A DNA stretch of 64,000 bases from Girardinichthys multiradiatus (taxonomy: Eukaryota; Chordata; Actinopteri; Cyprinodontiformes; Goodeidae): positions 10,263,002 to 10,327,001 of the forward strand of contig NC_061800.1 of NCBI RefSeq assembly GCF_021462225.1, written 5' to 3'. Under the pieces are notes generated by a model that ran no database searches, was not told where the DNA came from, and saw only the letters and a program-made list of their open reading frames with translations. Both the position numbers and the translations under genes were made by a program. Shown in pieces: positions 29,901 to 40,900 of the stretch; position 1 is the first letter of the stretch, and each line of letters starts with the position of its first letter.

Positions 29901-32607
29901 TTTTAATGATATGCTAATTTTGTGAGATAGGAATTTTGGGTTTTTATGAGCTGTATGCCAAAATCATCCGTATTAAGACAATAAAAGACCTGAAATATTT
30001 CAGTTAGTGTGCAATGAATCTAAAATACTGTACTGCGGGAAGCTCCGTTTCTCTTAGCACTACAGAATTAATCATTCAACCCCTCAAAAATTCCAGAGCC
30101 TGCAGACCAGGAACAGATTGAACTAAACATGAGTACATTGTTAGAAAGGTTCCAGAGATTTCAGTATCAGAAATGTTGTATTAATAGACAGACAATAGGG
30201 TTTGCAAAGTCAAAGGAAATCTGTTGTCCTTGTTTTCCAAAACCTGTCTTCAGTCTTTGATACCGTCGATCACAGTTTCCTTATTTCATGTCTTGAGTCT
30301 CTATTGGTGTTAAAGGTTCAACCATGAGCTGGTTCAAGTCAAACCTGAGTAATGCAGGTTTTTCAGTTCATTTAGAAAAATAATCTTATTCTTTATCTAA
30401 TTTAACCTGTGGGGTAGCGGTAGCCTCCATACTATGTCTCATCCACTTTTCTTTGCAAAGGCTGTTTGAAAGGTTGTTTACTTAGATGAACATGTCATAA
30501 GCAAAACAGGGGAAGTTAATATTATGCTTACTGAAAATAAATCCCAAAAGACAAATTTGCCTTTCAAGATTGCCTCAGGGATTTACAAATATGGACAGAA
30601 AAAACCTAATTAATTTTAACAAAAATAAAACTGTAATCATTATATTTGGACAATCAGATCTCCTAAATGGTATTTACAGTGCTACTGCTTCATTATATTT
30701 TTACACTTATTCAACCTCAAAGATTGAGCTGTAAGGTCTATAAATCAACTATTGTTAGACATAACCATATCAAATCCCCAAATTCAGTGTCTGTTAGTAA
30801 TTATTAGTATGGTGTAGGGCCTCCTTTTGCAGCCAATACAGCGTCAATTCGTCTTGGGAATGACATATACAAGTCCTGCACAGTGGTCAGAGGGATTTTA
30901 AGCCATTCTTCTTGCAGGATAGTGGCCAGATCACTACGTGATACTGGTGGAGGAAAACGTTTCCTGACTCGCTCCTCCAAAACACCCCAAAGTGGCTCAA
31001 TAATATTTAGATCTGGTGACTGTGCAGGCCATGGGAGATGTTCAACTTCACTTTCATGTTCATCAAACCAATCTTTCACCAGTCTTGCTGTGTGTATTGG
31101 TGCATTGTCATCCTGATACACGGCACCGCCTTCAGGATACAATGTTTGAACCATTGGATGCACATGGTCCTCAAGAATGGTTCGGTAGTCCTTGACAGTG
31201 ATGCGCCCATCTAGCACAAGTATTGGGCAAAGGGAATGCCATGATGTGGCAGCCCAAACCATCACTGATCCACCCCCATGCTTCACTCTGGGCATGCAAC
31301 AGTCTGGGTGGTACGCTTCTTTGGGGCTTCTCCACACCGTAACTCTCCTGGATGTGGGGAAAACAGTAAAGGTGGACTCATCAGAGAACAATACTTGTTT
31401 CACATTGTCCACAGCCCAAGATTTGTGCTCCTTGCACCATTGAAACCAACATTTGGCATTGGCATGAGTGACCAAAGGTTTGGTTATAGCAGCCCGGCCG
31501 TGTATATTGACCCTGTGGAGCTCCCGACGGACAGTTCTGGTGGAAACAGGAGAGTTGAGGTGCACATTTAATTCTGCCGTGATTTGGGCAGCCGTGGTTT
31601 TATGTTTTTTGGATACAATCCAGGTTAGCACCCGAACATCCCATTCAGACAGCTTCCTCTTGCGTCCACAGTTAATCCTGTTGGATGTGGTTCGTCCTTC
31701 TTGGTGGTATGCTGACATTACCCTGGATACCGTGGCTCTTGATACATCACAAAGACTTGCTATCTTGGTCACAGATGCGCCAGCAAGACGTGCACCAACA
31801 ATTTGTCCTCTTTTGAACTCTGGTATGTCACCCATAATGTTGTGTGCATTTCAATATTTTGAGCAAAACTGTGCTCTTACCCTGCTAATTGAACCTTCAC
31901 ACTGCTCTTACTGGTGCAATGTGCAATCAATGAAGGCTGGCTACCAGGCTGGTCCAATTTAGCCATGAAACCTCCCACACTAAAATGACAGGTGTTTCAG
32001 TTTCATTGTCCCGCCGCTGTACATATATATATATATAAACAATACACTGGTGGGCATCCCTCCCTCTGAACCTCACAGGAGCTAGTTCATCAGGTGGGAT
32101 CGTAATGTGCTTCCCTCCCTTGGTCCTTATGAGTTCCAGCTATATCTAGAAGTATTAATATAACAGAAACGACTTTCAAACTATGTGTTTGGGGGGGGGG
32201 CTAGTAATAAGTTAAGTGTTCTCTGGGAAACATTTGTGCTGAAAGCTCATGGCTTTTTTTGATACAGATTTAAGTGGTCATATGTCATTTCTTTTTTTTT
32301 TGTTTCCACAGCTAATAATAAAAGGATCATCCTAGTATTGATGCACCACACCCGAGATGTTGACTACTCAACCGCTGGGAAGAGTTGGTCGGAAGACTAT
32401 CCAGACATTAAGTTGGAAGTTCATGTTCTCTATCATGAAAGTATGCAGGGGTTACTCACCTGTTCTAAGAACACAGAAGCAGTCTTTAAAATGCAAGAGT
32501 ATTTCCAACAGAATGGAAAGAATCCACAGCTTAGGAATGTGTTGCTTTTAGTTTTCGCAATTCTTGCTGTAGTTTTGTTTCTGGTGCTTTTGTTTGAGTT
32601 ACTTTGA
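26971..32607 (+). CDS. Host gene: small predicted tail-anchored protein, three exons
   Basis: Coding exons 26971-26986, 27247-27432 and 32312-32607 join in consistent phase (1 then 1) to about 165 codons. Donors gtgagt and gtaagt and acceptors ttaaacag and gtttccacag are good. The second exon reads LIVFCPITSRVGSDVEAAM; the third reads NNKRIILVLMHHTRDVDY and, near the end, LLTCSKNTEAVFKMQEY. The last 25 residues, starting LRNVLLLVFAILAVVLFLVL, are one membrane segment with only a few residues after it, so the protein is probably tail-anchored facing the cytosol. It resembles a group of uncharacterised fish proteins that I know only from that IxFCPIxSRxGxDxEAA and MHHT pattern; no function is claimed. 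The start codon in exon 1 is the least certain part. Confidence 0.7.
27247..27432 (+). CDS. Host gene exon 2
   Basis: 186 bp between cag at 27244-27246 and gtaagt at 27433. It is open in one frame (2 nt + 61 codons + 1 nt) and encodes PVQVETITTGETCGADVALM through EAAMQNIP. Both splice sites and openness support it. Confidence 0.75.
27640..28390 (+). pseudogene. Tc1 transposase relic in intron 2
   Basis: A decayed plus-strand Tc1 transposase starts MPISKEIQEQMRNKVIDIH. Later pieces FWTDEKKLEG (catalytic Asp region) and IVPTVKHGG appear in shifted frames near 28035-28135. Most of the catalytic domain after that is lost. A different Tc1 family from the others here. Confidence 0.65.
28515..30027 (-). 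mobile_element. Tc1 element with IR/DR ends, right end lost
   Basis: The left end begins after TA (28513-28514) with caagtccttctcaaaatatt. It is a long inverted repeat with two direct-repeat cores, ctcaaaatattagcatattg (outer) and ctcacaaaattagcatattt (inner, near 28697). The right inverted repeat (about 29900-30025) contains the inner core and part of the middle but stops before the outer core, so one transposase binding site and the terminus are missing. This is the arrangement known from Sleeping Beauty-type ends. It lies in host gene intron 2. Confidence 0.8.
28792..29790 (-). pseudogene. Tc1 DD34E transposase, two frameshifts
   Basis: The N-terminal helix-turn-helix (GKTADLTAAQKATIDALKQE, QKEISERIGCSQIAVSRHL) is in one frame. 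The second DNA-binding part (CGRKRCTTRRGD to RATVHRRVQEMGYRC) is in another (29351-29671). The catalytic domain (28792-29379) is in a third. It keeps VLFSDESKF, FQHDLAPAH and NPIENLW with 34 residues between the second Asp and Glu (DD34E). The start codon position has GTG. Breaks lie near 29665 and 29355. Confidence 0.85.
30190..30700 (+). pseudogene. LINE reverse transcriptase relic in intron 2
   Basis: Degenerate plus-strand L2-like RT. FDTVDHSFLI (motif A) is near 30255; near 30570 the frame gives CLRDLQIWTEKN and then FNKNKTVIIIFGQSDLL, the thumb region. Stops and frameshifts are frequent. Confidence 0.55.
30797..32019 (-). mobile_element. DD36E transposon, copy 2, missing one end
   Basis: Closely matches copy 1 from about 30797 to 32019, but homology on the left starts inside the element, so the left inverted repeat and about 45 bp are absent. 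At the right the inverted repeat is present with its last eight bases altered (cgccgctg for aacccctg), followed by TA and a (TA)-rich tract. It should not be movable even if transposase is supplied. It sits in host gene intron 2, antisense to the gene. Confidence 0.88.
30804..31835 (-). CDS. Tc1/mariner DD36E transposase, copy 2
   Basis: 343 codons without interruption, same domain order as copy 1: paired helix-turn-helix, VLFSDESTF, YQDDNAPIH and NIIEPLW with DD36E spacing. It differs at about a dozen residues, for example WDVRVLTWI for RDVRVLTRI. The element around it has lost one end, so any protein made could only act on other copies. No lesion in the catalytic triad is seen. Confidence 0.9.
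   Translation of the reverse strand: MGDIPEFKRGQIVGARLAGASVTKIASLCDVSRATVSRVMSAYHQEGRTTSNRINCGRKRKLSEWDVRVLTWIVSKKHKTTAAQITAELNVHLNSPVSTRTVRRELHRVNIHGRAAITKPLVTHANAKCWFQWCKEHKSWAVDNVKQVLFSDESTFTVFPTSRRVTVWRSPKEAYHPDCCMPRVKHGGGSVMVWAATSWHSLCPILVLDGRITVKDYRTILEDHVHPMVQTLYPEGGAVYQDDNAPIHTARLVKDWFDEHESEVEHLPWPAQSPDLNIIEPLWGVLEERVRKRFPPPVSRSDLATILQEEWLKIPLTTVQDLYMSFPRRIDAVLAAKGGPTPY
32312..32607 (+). CDS. Host gene exon 3 with terminal membrane segment
   Basis: Begins after the strong acceptor tttttttttgtttccacag and ends in TGA at 32605-32607. It carries the MHHTRDVDY motif and the C-terminal hydrophobic anchor. A short frame on the opposite strand here is a shadow. Confidence 0.8.
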
Positions 32608-32879
32608 GCTAAAAATGAGATCAACAAACAGTACCAATTAAAAATCAGAAAGTAATGGACAGACACACACACATACATACAGTATATCTAGCTTCTCATT
32701 GATTGAATTCATATTACTCTGGTGTCTTCTTGTTTGCAATGGCCATGTTGCTGGTTGCATGTATTGTGCATGTTCTTTCACTGTATAGGTGTCATAATTT
32801 TAACACAATCTCAGCTGTTGGCTACCTTGGACTTGATCTTTTAAAAGACTGTATACAACTGTATTTAATTTCCTGTGTA

Positions 32880-32885
32880 AATAAA
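32880..32885 (+). terminator. Polyadenylation signal of the host gene
   Basis: aataaa about 275 bp after the stop codon, in a plausible 3' untranslated region. No competing signal lies closer. Confidence 0.5.
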
Positions 32886-33712
32886 GGTGTAAATAATGAA
32901 ATACATTTCTTTCTTTTTTTCATTTTTCTAAAACTGTTTAAATTTATTTTAAATTATGAAGTTCATCTTATCTGTGCAATTAGTATGGTCATTTTCTTGC
33001 TCCACATTTAGGATTTTTGCGCATAAAATTTTGAAATATACCGAATTCAGAGGTTGTGTAAAGCACAAGCAAATCAAGTTTAAAACAAGATAAGGTCTAA
33101 TACAGCATTGCTGACACAATACTTGGTGGAGCAGAGACTTTTTTTAAATTGAACTTTTATGTTGCCAATGTCTGTCCGTTTTGTCTGTCCGTTTATTTGG
33201 AATGAAAGACTGTTTCATGCTAATTAAAAATTAGGATATATGTGGCATGATAAATTTAATTTTACATTGTTTCCAGATCTGAGACTAATTTGGATTTTGA
33301 GTTTTTCAGGTTAGGGGAGCAGTTGCAAAGTGGTAAACAAGTCCAGGCCAGCCCATGGACCGTCTGCTTAAAGAGTAAAAATATTTTAAACTGTCTGATG
33401 CCCAGCGTTAATTATTAAATGAGGACTTTATGCCAACTCAGGGTTATCACAATAACAATTAGAGACTACAAAAGTAGGTCTGATCCTCAACAGTATCATA
33501 ATAACATCAGGTCAATTTTATTAAGCCTTGTGAAGTGATGTGGAAAGGGGAACCAGATTTTGACAATGGTATCTAGAGTTGAGATTTAATACTTACATCT
33601 GCAATTTAATGAATACAATACTGACCCTTTTTTAATCCTGCATGTAAAAAGAGACTAATCGAGATATGAAAGACATTAAAAATAATGGCAACTCATAAAA
33701 ACTAGCTACCCC
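32886..33712. other. No gene seen
   Basis: AT-rich DNA downstream of the host gene. A short frame near 32703-33011 lies in the 3' untranslated region and beyond and is not supported. Confidence 0.45.
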
Positions 33713-35357
33713 TGTTGGGACCCACAGCCATGGATTTCAACATTAAACTCCGGTACGAACTTTTCTGGAACTTTCAAAATAAAGTGCATTAACCTTCTTC
33801 CGGCACAGCCAGGAAACGGGATAACTGCGGACTTCCTGTGACGCCACTACCCAAATAAAAGCACAGTTGTTGCTACATACGCCCTCTTCCACCGGTGATC
33901 ATCGGGATAGGGGAGACAAGCGCGCTGATGTCTCTTTGCTGGCAAAAAGACATGAACTCTTCAAACTGAATCCAAGAGTCTCATACGATCATCGATCATA
34001 TGCAAAGATAAGTATGAATGAAATACTGTCTGTGTACCCGGTATTTTCATTCATGAACGGGGGTAATTAAGATACAAGCATTGCTTGACTTTCTCTCTGA
34101 GCCCTGTAGGAGCGGACAGGACGGGCCGCCCAGTTACAGCTCCGGAGCTAACCCTTTAGTTCAGAGCGAATGCACCTTCAACCCCCCGCGAAGCTACCGA
34201 GCTAACTTGTGGATACTTTCTTAAAACTTTGCCCTTGGACAACGTCACCACAGTTCATGAGGTTAAGTGTTTGGGCAGAATAATATAGAAGTGATTTAGA
34301 TTGAAATTATCTAAACGTTTTTCATTTTATGAAGTTTTGTTTGTGTTGAACTCAGCTATCTTGGTGCTAGCAGGCTATCTGTAGCACGTACTCAGGTTGT
34401 GTTTGTGTGTTTTTAAAGTAAAGACAAACTTTATTTAAAGGGTGATTTTAAACAGAAGATTGATCATAACGCGCCATCCGCGCTTATGCATTTTAACCCT
34501 TTTATTAACGGTATTTTTAAAGGTGTGTGTTTGATTATGGTGCTAAATTATATTTACCCAGAAAGGTTTAGTTTCAATCCAGTAAATAATGTGTCCCTAA
34601 CATCATTTTACTAAAGTTGATAACTAAGTAAACACCATTAAGCCCCATTTGTCCAGAAAGATTAGGCTCTTTTCAAAAATACTCCCTTAATAATATTTCT
34701 TCAAATATTATTTCAATAAATAAAGGCAGATAATTAGACACAGTTGAGAAATGGTCATCCAGAAGGTTGGTTTTATTCAGCAAATCCTTCTTTAAAACAT
34801 TATTTTATTAAAAGAATATTTTATCTGATCTTGCATTGTGAATGGTTGTCTAAAGGTATAGCAATTATTGCTTATGTTAGTTCCAAGACTAACTTAACTT
34901 CATTTCCAGATTCTTCAAGATAATCCTTGGTTCTCAAACATAAACATTGTATGGTAATGTTGCATCACTCTTTTGGTCATGGTTTCCAATCATCTTTAAT
35001 CAACTTGTTTATATTGTACATAGCTCATTAGTCTTCCCTATTCTTTAATTCTGCTTGGTAGTTTAGTTGGATTGTTTTAGCATAGTAAAGAGTTTGTTGA
35101 TTGAAATATGTTTGACTTTGAATTGACTTATTTTTGTTAATAAATTCTTGTACTTTAAGAAATTGTGTGAATTCATTCCATGTGTGTGCAGAGTTTATGC
35201 TGTTCAATAATGTCAGAGCTCGTCTCACACCTTTCTATTTTGTCCTAATACCATCGCCTTACTGGGCTGGTATTCACAGGATAACCCTTAACAGACCAAA
35301 ATATTATTTGATAAAATATTAATATTAAATAATATTCTCAGATTAATAATCCTAACA
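33713..35357 (+). mobile_element. Family X copy C, intact boundaries
   Basis: 1645 bp beginning tgttggga and ending tcctaaca, a 7-of-8 inverted terminal match of TG...CA form. It is flanked by cccc at 33709-33712 and 35358-35361. The length and ends fit a long solo LTR; a non-autonomous DNA element cannot be excluded because orientation signals are weak and there is no coding capacity. It serves as the reference that exposes the solo LTRs inside copies A and B. cccc is low-complexity, so the duplication is less convincing than the others in the window. Confidence 0.65.
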
Positions 35358-35488
35358 CCCCACTCTTAAAAATAAGGACTAACTGCATTAGGAAAACACA
35401 GATATGATTAGTATTTCTCAGGCTATATTCTGAACTAAATGGGATTAAGTAATGTTTTAAGTATGGGGAAAAATTTAAATAGATACAT

Positions 35489-36247
35489 GTTAAAGTAAAC
35501 AACCAATGAAGTTTTCTTCTGATAGTGAGAGTTTGGGAGTGAGTGGTCTAATCACTGAGCTAAAATAATTAAAACAAAACTTAGAGAATTCTTTCATCAA
35601 ACAGCTCTCACGAGAGCGGACTTTATTCTTCAAGAAGCGCACAGAATCATCTTCATAAAAAATTCCAGAAGTCTCCCTCCCCTCAGTCTTTACGGGGCGG
35701 TTTTTATACAGATACAAAGCATTAGTGTGTATTGTATTGCATCCTGACCAATTGACATCATCATACTCATTTACGTAAACCTTCTTGGCACCTTCAACAT
35801 TGCTTTTCTCTACTTTTTCCGTGAATACACATTTAGCCAAACATCTGGAAAACATCAGATTGGCGTACGTGACATTTTATAGTAACACTCTCATGACTTT
35901 ATCAGGATGCAAACTCTCAGGTCAAATTGACCTGGCAGGACTTTTAGGGATATCAAAACTTTCCCAGCTGAAACACAATGCAAGCTCTTATCATTCCTTA
36001 TTCCTGTGGTCAACTGGACTGCTGACTTGATGTCACACCTACCTGGCAGAGTCACAAGATTTCCTGGCTGCCTGCAATAACAAGCTCATTTGTCTTCCCT
36101 CTCGCCAAGAACTTTTCTCTTATGTAATGTTTTCCAAACAGACATCTTGCATGTCTCCACTCCAATTTATCGCAGAGTTCATTTTATTATGGTAAAGACA
36201 ATAATAACACTTTTTGATCTAGTTAAACAGAGCTTTACGCTTCCACA
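35489..36247 (-). repeat. ERV3 3' LTR
   Basis: Bounded by TG (tgttaaag at 35489) and CA (cttccaca to 36247) on the plus strand. Read on the minus strand it has a TATA box (ctgtataaaaacc, about 35700-35712), then an AATAAA signal (35622-35627) about 80 bp later, giving U3, R and U5 in order. No second copy is in the window, so the ends are inferred from the polypurine tract and these signals. Frames inside are not genes. Confidence 0.7.
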
Positions 36248-36250
36248 TAT

Positions 36251-36262
36251 ATCCCCCCTTTA
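36251..36262 (-). promoter_or_regulatory. ERV3 polypurine tract
   Basis: Minus strand reads attaaaggggggat directly before the LTR start. This is the expected primer for plus-strand synthesis. Confidence 0.7.
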
Positions 36263-37940
36263 ATTAGGTTTTCAATCTAATTAACAGCTGAAAGACATCT
36301 TATATTCATATTGTAAATATCCTGTGAGTATAAGTGCTGTTTATGAGTGAATAAAAGGAAAATGTGAACGATTATGAAAGGTAATGAAATTACTTTGTAT
36401 ACAAAATTAATAAGCAACTCTAAATGATTGTTCTTGTTTAGGTCTGAAATTTTGGGTTCAACTAATTAAGTAAGATCCTATTTAGAGCTCCTATGTGCAC
36501 ATTATTTTAACTGTGCTAGACTAAACCTATTCACTAATTAGCCCAAATCCGGCTACTCTGTAGCTCTTCCCAAAAGTCTCCTTCAGGAACACATCTCATC
36601 AACTCACCCATGGAAACATCCATGTCAGTTAAACTTCCAAGCTTACGTATTGATGAAGGGGACCTTCGGGTCGGCTTAGGGCACACCAGTCGAAAAACCC
36701 ACCCATCCTAAAAGGCGGGGAAAAACGTCTGGAGGCCTCAGAGAAATCCCATTCTCGGCCAATCTGAACGAGAGATCTCTGTTTTGAATTTAATATATGT
36801 CGTTACCACCTATTTAAAGGACCATCAATGCCAATCAAGTCCTGCTCTGACATTCCTATTACCAAAACCTTTGTAACGAAGAACATTGGTCATGTCAAAC
36901 CTCTAGAGCGGAATATCACAACTTGCAAGTATAAATGGATTAACATGATTCAGAACATTCCTTCAGAAAATCTCACTACATAGAACATCAAAATTATAAC
37001 ATAGGATGACATAGAATAACATGGCAACACATCCATTAAGTCCTTTGCTGCGTCTTCATGTGGACTCCGTACTCCGAGCGATTCCACATCTCGTAGGTCA
37101 GTCTTTTGCAACTTTATTGTTCTGCCATCACATTAGTCTTAATTCAGGGTCCCCAAGCGCTGTCCATATGTCTCTGAGTCCACGTCCAACGTAAGAGGGG
37201 TCCCCGAAACACCAGAGTCTTTGGATGGCAGCTTCCTGATGTTTTTCCTGGACATACAGAAAACACTGACCAGTATTTTTCCAAACCACATCCTTATAGT
37301 CCTTTTTCTCACATTAACATCATCTTCCACATATATCCCTCACAATACTAATGACTCTTGTCAAAACAGTTATAACATATTTACATAAGGTTAAAATGAT
37401 TATCATAGCTTCAGGGTGAACTCAGGCCAAAATAACAAACAAGGCCTATTCTTCATGAATACACCTTACCTTACTAAAGGAACCTCAAAAAGAAATACAA
37501 AATGTTTACCTACCTAATATAACAACCAGGAGAAAACTGTTAAACAGAAATGGCAGTTCAACCCTTACTTAAACATGAAAACACATAATATTGACCGTCA
37601 CAAATAATATGCTTTTAACAGAAATTATTTATATGGCTTTGTTACGGATAAATGACATCACCTTTTTGTGATGCTCGAACGTCCTCAATGTCCATCTTAT
37701 CAGCCTCTTTGGACATGGGCAGTCCCACCGGACAAGTTCCAAAGCACATATGGATAATTGAAAACAAAATACATCAGTGGACATAACTTCCAATACAAAA
37801 CATGATGGTAATATCTTTGCAGAGTTTGCACAAAATAGTATATGGTCTGCAACATTTTTACATGTCTGTATGATAGGTGTTGGACGTACATTATATGTAA
37901 ATATTGTAAAATAAGAAAAATAGGAAATAACAAAAACTTA
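36263..37940 (-). other. ERV3 long 3' region between env and LTR
   Basis: About 1.7 kb without a frame above 63 codons. It contains its own AATAAA on the minus strand (near 37105) and, at 37324-37339, an exact copy of the 16 bases cttccacatatatccc that form the LTR/polypurine-tract junction at 36240-36255. It could be an untranslated region, the remains of accessory genes, or part of another LTR. Confidence 0.4.
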
Positions 37941-40900
37941 TTAGACCTTCTGATGTTTCCCATCATCAGTCATCCATCGGTACACAGTTCCGAAGATCCA
38001 CTTTCTGATGATAGGCAACACGCAACACACGAGCAGAAATATCACAACTAATACAGTCAGCAAGGTTAATCCTGTCTTTACTGCTAACGCTCCCCAGTTG
38101 CCAAATATTTCCTCCAGACTCTTCCACGACCAGCTGTCCCTGCCCGCATTCTCCTTCATTTCTTCTTTTAATTTGCGGAGTCTAACCATTATGTCGCTGA
38201 AGGTACCTCTTGGGGCTGTGTTCATGGGGATGTATGTGCAACATTGATTGCCAAACATGTGACAAACACCCCCTTATCTGCTAAAATCCAATCTAAAGCT
38301 TGCCTGTTTTGCAATGCCATTCTACTTGTCTCATGCAATTGGTCACCTAAAGCCATAAACCCTTCAACTGTAAAATTAATCATTCTTTGTTGATTATAAT
38401 AAACATAGTTTATCCACTCAACATTTTTGTTAACGGTGATCCAAGGTAAAATTGATTCAAATCCTGCTGTGACTTCATGTTGCGCTTTGAATTCATCAGG
38501 AATTCCTTGTGGTTGGCCTATGAGGTTCAAATATACACCTTCATTCCGTCCATAATCACCTAAACTTCTGCGAAGTCTCGTTCTATTTTCATCTATTCCA
38601 ATCATACTTTTTACTCCTTCATACAGCAAAGTTATAGGTAGTTTCATTCTAACGAGTGCACAAAGACCCACCCACCGAAGGGGTAAGGTATTTGCTAGCA
38701 CATCATCCCCACACATCCAATAGCTATCTGCCACCGAGTGTGTTTGGTCTCCTAAAAAGAATAATTTTGGAATGGACATGTTAATGTTTTCACAATCCTG
38801 TTCTACAAAGTCTGGGTCCTGATACCATATCGGAGTTTCAACGAATATTGGTGTTCTATTTGCGTGTTTAAACCAAGATAACACCCAAGTCACATTACAT
38901 GTCACTCACGTTTTGCCCACTTCAACCCCTTTGCCATTTTCAAAACCTCCATTTGCAAAACATTTGTATTCTGCATCATAGTCTACCTCGTAATTTTGTG
39001 GAGGTCTTCTTTGTGTAGTACTAAGGTTAAATTCAGCACACAGTGCTTCAAACTTGTAACCTTTCCACTTGTCTAAATATTGGTGTGAATTGCGTGAGCC
39101 ATATAGCAGTCTGCAACTTATACCACACATTGGTAACTTGAAGAAGGACACAACGTCTACGCTGGGAGTAAACTCCCCATCTCTGCACCTCTGTTGTTGT
39201 ACCAGTGCACATTCTTTGGATGTATACTTCTCTGGAATGACAATTGGAGTTGCTCCAGGGGTAACAGTACAAATTAAACAATAATTTTCCGTCAATTCTC
39301 TAGCTGTATACCATGACCAGCTGTACCATGTGTTCTGGATGGCCCTTTGCCAAAGTGCGTCCCCCTTTGGCCTCAATCCATGCCACTTAATGTCTTGTAA
39401 TTTATTTATTGCCCTTGGGGTTACTGTGTTGTCCCGACGCTCCATATAGAATTTATCCAAGCCGCCTTGATACTCATGACAGCCCTCCTTTTCAGAGCAT
39501 CCGTACTTAGTTTGGTTAGGCTCTGGCAAATATGTTGAATCATCTTGCATAAGTGTGGTTTTAACCATGATCAGGACAAAATCAGTTAGACCCGATGCAT
39601 GTGTTACGTTTGTAGTGCCAGTCGTTCTTGGTAATACAGTTACGTTTTCAAGTTCTGCTAACATGATTAATTCTGTGTTATTTACAAGTATAGTGTTTTT
39701 AGCCTGTTCTACTGTTTTATCATACGTAGTGGTCTCCTCAACTCCACTAGTGTTAGTTAAGGCGACTCTCCATTTAACAATCAATGCACTTAATGTTGTT
39801 TTAGTGGGTGCCAATGAGGGCATAATATTTGTATTGTTTATAGGGTTTGCTATTGTGCTTACTATTGTAGTGGGTGGAATTAATTTTCCCGTGGTATGTA
39901 CCTGGGGTAGAATTATGTCATCTTGCTCTTCTCTATCTGTCTCAATTGTGGGAGTTTTACTAGTAACTGTAAACAGCGAATAACACTTGTTTTCAATTAA
40001 TACGCTTTCTTTGTCTGGAACTTTCCAAAACATAATTGACTCTACTATTCCACCATTCGTAGCTTCTTCGAGCCTCAATTCATATGTTTTCTCTATTCTA
40101 AGAGCTATCACGTCCATTTCCACCGTCGATCCACATGTTGTTTTTACAACTTGTAAACCACATTTTACATTTTCCTGATTTTTTACTGTAATCTGATAAT
40201 TGTAATCCATGTACCAACTGCACATTCGCCGTTTGTCATTTGTGAGTCCTAATCTAGAAATAATTATGCTCCTGCCCAACAAATTATCTCTCGTTTCTTG
40301 GGGTGTGGTGTGTAACCTGATCCTTCCTCCTATCATTTCTATTTTAGCATTTATCGTTGTATCCTCTATACGCTCCAAATCCCCTTCGCCTCTTACTGCT
40401 GCGGTTGTGTCTGGATTTCTCATGACCATGTTGTGTCCATAATTACTATCTTCACTCCAATGGGTTTCTAATCTCACTTCCACGTCAAAACCGTCATCCC
40501 TTATGTTCATTGTAATTGTACATTGATCTGCACCATACTCTGTATTCTTTTCTTTGACATTTCTGCCACATAATCTTCTTCCATCCCAGTTTACGTTCAC
40601 TTCATATTCTGTTGCTAACCCTGTTTTGAATTCGGTGTCTGTAATGCTGGATCTCCATTTCCATTCTGCATGCACATATCTAACCTTACGAAGTTTTCAA
40701 ATTTTTGTTGCAGACTTATCTTTATCATTCACATGACTGACTAATTCTTCTTCTGCTGGCAAGGACACTGGTGTGTACTGGTCTGGGTAATAACAAGTTG
40801 TTTTGTACTCATCTTTGTTGGAGATGGATCTTTTGCCTTTAACCGATGCCATTGAGTCACTGTTCATCTCCTTGGGATGATGGTCTCGGTCGTTCACGCT

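Noticed and set aside
35358..35488. Family X copy C as the LTR of ERV3
   Set aside because: ERV3 has its own LTR signals and polypurine tract at 35489-36262, and copy C is separated from it by 131 bp and its own flanking repeat.
39555..40736. Plus-strand frames across ERV3 env
   Set aside because: Shadows of the long minus-strand env frame.
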